NCBI RefSeq assembly: GCF_003666685.1
Contig: NZ_RCIZ01000008.1
Coordinates: 62,001 to 126,000 of the forward strand
Length of the DNA: 64,000 bases
Direction of reading: 5' to 3'
Origin: Mesorhizobium sp. YM1C-6-2
GTDB taxonomy: Bacteria > Pseudomonadota > Alphaproteobacteria > Rhizobiales > Rhizobiaceae
Shown: piece by piece, positions 56,745 to 64,000 of the stretch
Position numbering within the stretch: the first letter of the stretch is position 1
Layout: each line of letters begins with the position of its first letter
The notes under the pieces: model-generated
Database searches by the model: none
What the model saw: only the letters and a program-made list of their open reading frames with translations
Told to the model about the DNA's origin: nothing
Made by a program: the position numbers and the translations under genes

Positions 56745-56847
56745 GATGCCGTTTCCGTTTGCAGCACTGGACCGCCGGCTTGCCGCAAATGGCGCAGGCG
56801 CTTTTCATTGTCGGGTGTAGACTGAGCCGCGAACCGAGGAAACCGTC

Positions 56848-57957
56848 ATGTGGCGCGATCGCAGAATTCTCGACCTGTTCGGCATCGAACATCCGATCCT
56901 GCTGGCGCCGATGGCGGGACCAGTCCTTTCCAACATGGCGATCGCGGTGGCCAATGCCGGAGGGCTCGGGGCGCTTCCGTCGGCCCTGCTCAGCCACGAG
57001 CAGACGCGCGACGAGATGGCAAAGATCCGCGCCGCCACAGCCAAGCCGATCAACATGAACTTCTTCTGCCACGTGCCGCCTGCCTATGACGAGAGCCGGG
57101 AAATGGCGTGGCGGGAGAAGCTCAGCCCCTACTATTCCGAACTCGGCGTCGACCCCACCGCGCCGATCCCGGTGTCGAACCGCACGCCTTTCGACGAGGC
57201 GCTTTGTGAGACGGTCGAGGAGTTGCGACCCGAAGTGGTCAGCTTCCATTTCGGCCTGCCGCCCGAGCCGTTGGTCGCCCGCGTCAAAGCCACCGGCGCC
57301 AAGGTGATCGCGTCGGCAACCACCGTGCGCGAAGCAATCTGGCTTGAAGAACGCGGCTGCGACGCGGTCATCGCGCAAGGCGCCGAGGCGGGCGGGCACC
57401 GCGGCATCTTCCTCACCGAAAACGCCGGCCAGCAGGTCGGGACCATGGCGCTCGTCCCGCAGGTGGCCGACGCAGTCAAGGTTCCGGTGATCGCTGCCGG
57501 CGGCATCGCCGATGCGCGGGGTATCGTCGCCGCATTGGCGCTCGGCGCATCGGCCGTGCAGATCGGCACCGCCTATCTCTTCTGCCCGGAGGCGAAGCTC
57601 GTCGCCCCGCACCGCGCAGCGCTGAAGGCCGCCTGGGACGACGACACGGTGATCACCCGCGTGTTCACCGGCCGACCGGCGCGCGGCATCGCCAACCGCA
57701 TCGTGCGCGAGGTCGGCGCCATGTCCGGCCTGCCACCCGCCTTCCCGCTGGCGGGCGGTGCGCTGATGCCGCTGCGCGCCAAAAGCGAACCGGCAGGCTC
57801 CGGTGACTTCACGCCGCTCTGGTCCGGACAGGCGATGAGGCTCGGCCGCGAGATGTCCACTGAGGAGTTGACGCGGACGCTGGTGCGGGAAGCGCAGGAA
57901 CGGTTGCGGCAACTGGCAGGGGGCGATAGTAGACCTCACAGGGCGGCTAACCGCTAA
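56848..57957 (+). CDS. NAD(P)H-dependent flavin oxidoreductase, nitronate monooxygenase-like
   Basis: A 369-residue FMN enzyme with a TIM barrel. LLAPMAGPVLSNMAIAVANA (about 18-37) is the N-terminal motif, AVIAQGAEAGGHRG (about 172-185) binds the flavin phosphate with the active-site His, and VPVIAAGGIADARG (about 212-225) is the third motif. It oxidises nitronates (class I) or serves as an enoyl reductase (FabK-like). GAGGAAACC lies ahead of the ATG. No obvious operon. Confidence 0.88.
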   Translation: MWRDRRILDLFGIEHPILLAPMAGPVLSNMAIAVANAGGLGALPSALLSHEQTRDEMAKIRAATAKPINMNFFCHVPPAYDESREMAWREKLSPYYSELGVDPTAPIPVSNRTPFDEALCETVEELRPEVVSFHFGLPPEPLVARVKATGAKVIASATTVREAIWLEERGCDAVIAQGAEAGGHRGIFLTENAGQQVGTMALVPQVADAVKVPVIAAGGIADARGIVAALALGASAVQIGTAYLFCPEAKLVAPHRAALKAAWDDDTVITRVFTGRPARGIANRIVREVGAMSGLPPAFPLAGGALMPLRAKSEPAGSGDFTPLWSGQAMRLGREMSTEELTRTLVREAQERLRQLAGGDSRPHRAANR

Positions 57958-57964
57958 GCCGCCG

Positions 57965-58282
57965 TCAGTCCTCCAAGCCCCATCCGTCAGAGTTGCCGCC
58001 GTAGGTTTCAGCCATGGCCTTGAGTTGCAACTCCACCGCACTGATGTTTTCGCAGGTCAGATCCAGTTGCTTGGAAGCGGTCACGTCCCAAGGCCATTCC
58101 AGTCGTTCGACAGCGCGGACCTGCACAGAAAATCCTGCAAGGGTAGCAGTGTCGGCAAAGGTCTGCGCGGATGCCTCGTTTCGGAAAATATGTTCAAAGT
58201 TTACGGAGCGAGGCCGGCTCAGGTCAGCGCCGTTTTCCGCCAGCTGCTTCAGCACTGAGGCATTTTCATCGAACAGTGACAT
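57965..58282 (-). CDS. RraB-like regulator of ribonuclease E activity
   Basis: A 105-residue protein of the RraB family, whose E. coli member binds RNase E and limits its cleavage. It begins MSLFDENASVLKQLAENGAD and includes the conserved FEHIFRNEASAQTFADTATL, ERLEWPWDVTASKQLDLTC and AVELQLKAMAETYGG. ATG 58282 is chosen, although the frame reaches 58303. It lies directly downstream of pnp and past its terminator, so it neighbours the decay machinery. The match is to a small, variable family. Confidence 0.72.
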   Translation of the reverse strand: MSLFDENASVLKQLAENGADLSRPRSVNFEHIFRNEASAQTFADTATLAGFSVQVRAVERLEWPWDVTASKQLDLTCENISAVELQLKAMAETYGGNSDGWGLED

Positions 58283-58304
58283 TGCATTCCCATCCCGACC
58301 CAAA

Positions 58305-58337
58305 AGAAAGCGGGCGCGACTTTCGCCGCGCCCGCTT
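58305..58337 (-). terminator. Rho-independent terminator downstream of pnp
   Basis: On the minus strand AAGCGGGCGCG pairs with CGCGCCCGCTT (58327-58337 and 58308-58318, eight-base loop), followed by TCTTTTG. It stands between pnp (58361) and the RraB-like gene (start 58282). Confidence 0.85.
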
Positions 58338-58360
58338 CAATTTACAAGCCTTGGTAGAAA

Positions 58361-60508
<2,148 letters not shown>

Positions 60509-60733
60509 ATCTTGTCCTTTATACGGGAAGGGCCGCGCGGTTCTTCCGCGCGAGCATTCCTTCCCTGGCTTCGTTCGGGCGAGCCACGGGCAAGACAACG
60601 GGAAGCTCTGTGGAGGCCGCGTGTGGCGGCGAGCGTCCTGCAATCCTGCCCCATGACCGTCCATGGGCGGTTCGCGCCAAGCCCCTGCCGGCTTCGAACC
60701 GTTGGACCGCCGATATGCACGGCCCGAATGCGC

Positions 60734-60759
60734 GACCGGCGCGCCAGGGCGCGCCGGTC
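60734..60759 (-). other. Strong hairpin in the rpsO-pnp spacer
   Basis: GACCGGCGCGC pairs with GCGCGCCGGTC (60734-60744 with 60749-60759, loop CAGG) starting seven bases after the rpsO stop. It has no T-run on the minus strand, so it is more likely an mRNA processing or stabilising element than a classical terminator. Confidence 0.6.
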
Positions 60760-60766
60760 AAAGTTG

Positions 60767-61036
60767 TTAGCGGCGGAGGCCGAGCTTATCGATCAGGGTC
60801 GAATAGCGGGCTTCGTCCTTGCGCTTCAGATAGTCGAGCAGGCTGCGACGCTGCGAAACCAGGGCGAGCAGGCCACGGCGGGAATGGTTGTCCTTCTTGT
60901 GGTCCTTGAAGTGCTCGGTCAGGTTCTTGATGCGTTCGGAAAGGATCGCAACCTGTACTTCGGGCGAACCGGTGTCGCCCTTCGCGGTTGCAAATTCGGC
61001 CAGCAGGGCCTGCTTGCGTTCAGCAGTTATCGACAT
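60767..61036 (-). CDS. rpsO: 30S ribosomal protein S15
   Basis: An 89-residue S15 that binds 16S rRNA in the platform. It opens [20 protein letters not shown] and contains [20 protein letters not shown] and [20 protein letters not shown]. The frame runs on upstream into truB, but ATG 61036 with AAGGAA-type ribosome site gives the universal N terminus. It is the usual gene between truB and pnp. Confidence 0.98.
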   Translation of the reverse strand: MSITAERKQALLAEFATAKGDTGSPEVQVAILSERIKNLTEHFKDHKKDNHSRRGLLALVSQRRSLLDYLKRKDEARYSTLIDKLGLRR

Positions 61037-61193
61037 CGGATCTTCCTTTCTGATGTGAGGAACGGGTCGCCCACGGCCGGGATGTCGTCCAGCTGGGGCC
61101 AATGGACAAAGCAGCAGGTTCAGTCGGAATTCGCCGTCCGGCAGCTTTGTTGCGGCGCATATAGGCGAATTCCGGGGAAAAAGCCAGAGAGCA

Positions 61194-61239
61194 TTTGTCG
61201 GCTCATTTTCAGGGTCTTTTTGATCCGTCAGCCGACAAA
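61194..61239. other. Inverted repeat at the truB end
   Basis: TTTGTCGGCT (61194-61203) pairs exactly with AGCCGACAAA (61230-61239), around a 26-base loop and overlapping the truB stop. A weak terminator or decay element. It has no T-run of note. Confidence 0.4.
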
Positions 61240-62193
61240 GACGCGCTTGGGCTTGAACATGCCGGCCTCGATCGCGCCGATCGCCACCAGCCGCCCGCGC
61301 GCGGTCGCGCAGGCCTCTTCCGCCTCGACCGGCGCATCGCGCCCGCGGATGATGACCGGGTTGCCCAGCCTGATCTTCTGCGCGGCCTCGTCCGAGAGCG
61401 CCACCTGCGGCAAGCATTCGAGCGCAGCGCCGGTGTCGATCAGCAAGTCGTCGATTGCGCCGAAATCGGGAAGTGGCTTGCCCGCCTCTTCCCACGCGGC
61501 CTGCCCGGCCTCGCCGAAGCGCGCTGCTTCCAGTTCCGCGACCGTGACGAAATCCTCCGGCGTAAAGGGATCGACCTCCGTCCGGCGGAGCTCCGCAATG
61601 TGGCCGAAACAGCCGAGGTCGCGGCCCATGTCGCGCGCCAGGCTGCGCACATAGGTGCCCTTGCCGCATTCGATCTCGAAGACGGTGCTGCCGTCCGGCC
61701 GCATCTCGAGCAGGTCGAAGCGGCCTATCTCCACCTCGCGTTCCGGGATTTCCACGACTTCGCCCGAGCGCGCCATGTCGTAGGCGCGCTCGCCGGCGAT
61801 CTTGATAGCGGAGAACTGCGGCGGCGCCTGCATGATGACGCCGGTGTATTTCGGCAGCAATGCGCGGATTTCCTCCTCGGCCGGACGTTTCTCCGACGAC
61901 TTGGTCACCGGGCCTTCGAGGTCGTCGGTCGAGCGCTCCTCGCCCCAGGCAACGGCGAAACGGTAGACCTTGGCGCCGTCCTGCACATAGGGGACAGTCT
62001 TGGTGGCTTCACCGAGCGCGATCGGCAGCATGCCCGACGCCAGCGGGTCGAGCGTGCCGGCATGGCCCGCCTTCTCGGCCTGGAACAGCCACTTCACCTT
62101 GGAAACCGCCTCGGTCGAACCCATTCCGACCGGCTTGTCCAAAATCACCCAGCCGGAAACCGGCCGGCCCTTCTTCTTGCCGCGGCGGGCCAT
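61228..62193 (-). CDS. truB: tRNA pseudouridine(55) synthase
   Basis: A 321-residue enzyme making pseudouridine at position 55 in the T loop of tRNAs. [20 protein letters not shown] (about 42-61) contains the catalytic Asp, and [15 protein letters not shown] and [12 protein letters not shown] belong to the C-terminal region. ATG 62193 overlaps the rbfA stop (TGATG), so the two are coupled. TTG 62196 is an alternative with no reason to prefer it. Confidence 0.97.
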   Translation of the reverse strand: MARRGKKKGRPVSGWVILDKPVGMGSTEAVSKVKWLFQAEKAGHAGTLDPLASGMLPIALGEATKTVPYVQDGAKVYRFAVAWGEERSTDDLEGPVTKSSEKRPAEEEIRALLPKYTGVIMQAPPQFSAIKIAGERAYDMARSGEVVEIPEREVEIGRFDLLEMRPDGSTVFEIECGKGTYVRSLARDMGRDLGCFGHIAELRRTEVDPFTPEDFVTVAELEAARFGEAGQAAWEEAGKPLPDFGAIDDLLIDTGAALECLPQVALSDEAAQKIRLGNPVIIRGRDAPVEAEEACATARGRLVAIGAIEAGMFKPKRVFVG

Positions 62194-62603
62194 CAATCGT
62201 CCTTGTCGTTGCTGTCTTGATCGAGGTCGCGCGCCACTTCCGGCGATTTCAGGAGCTCGTCGATCCTGGCGAAATTGTCGAAGCTGGTGTCCAGCCTGAA
62301 GCGGAACTCGGGCATGTATTTCATCTGCCTGAGCGCGTGCGTCACCCGCCCGCGGATGAACTTCGCATGGCTGTTCAGCGCCTTGACCACCGCCCCGTCG
62401 TCCGCTGCGCCAAGCGGTGAGACGAAGGCGGTCGCGATCTTGAGATCGGGTGACATGCGCACCTCGGAGATCGAAATGACTGATGTCTCGATCACCGGAT
62501 CTATGATCTCGCCGCGCCGCAAGAGATCGGAGAGGGCATGGCGCACCTGCTCGCCGACGCGCAGCATGCGCTGGGATGGGCCGGAGCCTGACGTTCTGGA
62601 CAT
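62193..62603 (-). CDS. rbfA: 30S ribosome-binding factor A
   Basis: A 136-residue KH-fold factor that helps mature the 5' end of 16S rRNA. It has [38 protein letters not shown] and [20 protein letters not shown], the family's signature near the C terminus. The ATG at 62603 follows AGGAACC. An upstream frame to 62657 is not used. It follows infB past a terminator and is coupled to truB. Confidence 0.97.
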   Translation of the reverse strand: MSRTSGSGPSQRMLRVGEQVRHALSDLLRRGEIIDPVIETSVISISEVRMSPDLKIATAFVSPLGAADDGAVVKALNSHAKFIRGRVTHALRQMKYMPEFRFRLDTSFDNFARIDELLKSPEVARDLDQDSNDKDD

Positions 62604-62657
62604 GGTTCCTATCTTGAAATCGTGCGCCCCGGGGTGGAACCGGAACGCATGTTTCAC

Positions 62658-62689
62658 AAAAAATCGGGACGGCGGCGACCGCCGTCCCG
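62658..62689 (-). terminator. Rho-independent terminator downstream of infB
   Basis: On the minus strand CGGGACGGCGG pairs with CCGCCGTCCCG (62679-62689 with 62665-62675, loop TCG), followed by ATTTTTTGTG. It falls between infB and rbfA, so rbfA may need partial read-through or its own promoter. Confidence 0.85.
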
Positions 62690-62703
62690 GATGTCTGGAC
62701 GCC

Positions 62704-64000
62704 TTACAGCGTCCGCGTCACCATCTCGACGCGGAAGCACTCGATGACGTCGCCAACCTGGAGGTTCTCGTAGTTCTGGAAAGCCATGCCGCATTCCTGG
62801 CCGGCCGGAACTTCCGACACCTCGTCCTTGAAGCGCTTCAGCGTCTTCAGCGTACCTTCGTGGATGACCACGTTGTCGCGGATCAGGCGCACGCCGGCGC
62901 CACGCTCGACCTTGCCTTCGGTGACACGGCAGCCGGCGATCTTGCCGACCTTGGTGATGTCGAAGACCTCGAGTATCTCGGCGTTGCCGATGAAGGTCTC
63001 GCGGCGCTCCGGCGAGAGCAGTCCCGACATCGCCGCCTTCACATCATCCACGAGGCTGTAGATGATGTTGTAGTAGCGGATTTCGATGCCGGCATTCTCC
63101 GCCGCCGTCCGCGCCTGCGGGTTGGCGCGCACGTTGAAGCCGATGATCGCCGCGCCCGATGTCTCGGCGAGCGATATGTCGGTCTCGGTGATGGCGCCGA
63201 CCCCGGAATGGACGATGCGCGCGCGCACCTCATCGGTGCCGAGCTTCTCGATAGCCGTTGCGATCGCCTCGATTGAGCCCTGCACGTCGCCCTTGATGAC
63301 CAGCGGGAACTCCTTCAGCCCGCTCGTCTGCAACTGCGACATCATCTGCTCGAGTGAGCCGCGCTGGCCGGCATGCTTGGCGACCGCCTTGTCGCGCGCC
63401 AATCTCTGACGATATTCCGTGATCTCGCGGGCGCGGGCCTCGCTTGCGACGGTCGCGAAACGATCGCCGGCGCGCGGCGCGCCCTGCAGGCCCAGCACCT
63501 CGACGGGCGTCGACGGTCCGGCTTCCTTGAGCTGCTCGCCGCGATCGTTGATGATCGCGCGCACGCGGCCCCATTCGCTGCCGGCGACGACGATGTCGCC
63601 GATCATCAGCGTGCCGGTCTGGACGAGCACGGTGGCGACGGCGCCGCGTCCCTTGTCGAGCTTCGACTCGATGACGACGCCTTCCGACGTGCGGTCCGGA
63701 TTGGCCTTGAGGTCGAGGATTTCAGCCTGCAGAAGGATAGCCTCCAGCAGCTTGTCGAGGTTGGTGCCCTTGGTGGCAGACACTTCGACGTCCAGCACCT
63801 CACCGCCCATCGACTCGACGAACACCTCGTGCTGCAGGAGCTGCGTGCGCACCTTCTGCGGGTCGGCGCTCGGCTTGTCGATCTTGTTGATCGCAACGAT
63901 GATCGGCACGCCGGCCGCCTTGGCGTGATTGATGGACTCGATCGTCTGCGGCATCACCGAATCGTCGGCCGCAACCACCAGCACGGCGATGTCGGTCGAC
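62704..64000 (-). CDS. infB: Translation initiation factor IF-2, C-terminal part (partial)
   Basis: The last 431 or so residues of IF2, the GTPase that brings fMet-tRNA to the 30S subunit. It runs off the right edge of the window. The GTPase domain shows [19 protein letters not shown] and the G4 motif [12 protein letters not shown]. Then come domain II ([20 protein letters not shown]), the connector ([20 protein letters not shown]) and the fMet-tRNA-binding domain ending [18 protein letters not shown] terminator follows the stop. Confidence 0.97.
   Translation of the reverse strand, partial: STDIAVLVVAADDSVMPQTIESINHAKAAGVPIIVAINKIDKPSADPQKVRTQLLQHEVFVESMGGEVLDVEVSATKGTNLDKLLEAILLQAEILDLKANPDRTSEGVVIESKLDKGRGAVATVLVQTGTLMIGDIVVAGSEWGRVRAIINDRGEQLKEAGPSTPVEVLGLQGAPRAGDRFATVASEARAREITEYRQRLARDKAVAKHAGQRGSLEQMMSQLQTSGLKEFPLVIKGDVQGSIEAIATAIEKLGTDEVRARIVHSGVGAITETDISLAETSGAAIIGFNVRANPQARTAAENAGIEIRYYNIIYSLVDDVKAAMSGLLSPERRETFIGNAEILEVFDITKVGKIAGCRVTEGKVERGAGVRLIRDNVVIHEGTLKTLKRFKDEVSEVPAGQECGMAFQNYENLQVGDVIECFRVEMVTRTL

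Overview
The window looks like a chromosomal segment of an alphaproteobacterium of the order Rhizobiales, most like Mesorhizobium, Aminobacter or other Phyllobacteriaceae. This is inferred from high GC, rhizobial gene neighbourhoods (pyrF/pmtA/dnaJ/dnaK; iolR/iolCDEB; an Irr-type box ahead of the COG3487-3490 iron cluster), rhizobial intergenic palindromes and a Sinorhizobium-type PmtA. No search was run. I see no rRNA, tRNA, CRISPR array, phage or insertion sequence. Most of the window is housekeeping and catabolic core.

Layout. 1-8.4 kb: the start of a DUF1330-like gene, pyrF, an FMN reductase, pmtA, dnaJ, a membrane acyltransferase, dnaK with a heat-shock-type promoter, a UPF0104 membrane protein and a small secreted protein. 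8.4-15.5 kb: two GNAT acetyltransferases, a Gfo/Idh/MocA oxidoreductase, and an iron/heme uptake pair (siderophore-interacting protein with a damaged 5' end, TonB-dependent receptor with a TGA-N9-TCA operator), then two small exported proteins. 15.5-25.2 kb: pheT, a GFA-family gene, pheS, rplT, rpmI, a three-gene membrane glycosylation module, an ICMT-like methyltransferase and infC, which appears to start at ATT.

25.4-38.6 kb is an inositol catabolism region: Gfo/Idh dehydrogenase, sugar ABC transporter (ATPase, permease, binding protein), RpiR-type regulator iolR, SDR dehydrogenase, iolG, then iolC (fused to DUF2090), iolD, iolE, a small DUF3329-like membrane protein and iolB. GGAA-N6-TTCC-like sites lie in both divergent promoter regions, so IolR probably controls uptake and breakdown together. 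38.9-43.3 kb: a diguanylate cyclase, about 850 bp with no supportable gene, and a small phosphonate set (DUF1045 protein, phnM, phnN).

43.4-49.5 kb is an iron cluster read leftward: IrpA-type imelysin, bfd, bfr, di-heme DUF1111 oxidoreductase, second imelysin, DUF1513 protein. A near-perfect Irr box (ICE) lies upstream, shared with a divergent ferredoxin-reductase-like gene. 51-58.3 kb: SH3 protein, stand-alone Lrp ligand domain, alpha/beta hydrolase, a large DUF1989-GcvT fusion, RsmC-like methyltransferase, nitronate monooxygenase-like protein and RraB-like protein. 58.3-64 kb: the infB (partial)-rbfA-truB-rpsO-pnp translation/RNA decay block.

No wholly new defence or mobile system is visible. 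The most interesting signals are the ATT-started infC, the single-base frameshift in the siderophore-interacting gene, repeat-derived sequence that has become the N-terminal leader or stop codon of several genes, the insertion of bfd-bfr into the COG3487-3490 cluster, and the internally duplicated DUF1989-GcvT fusion.
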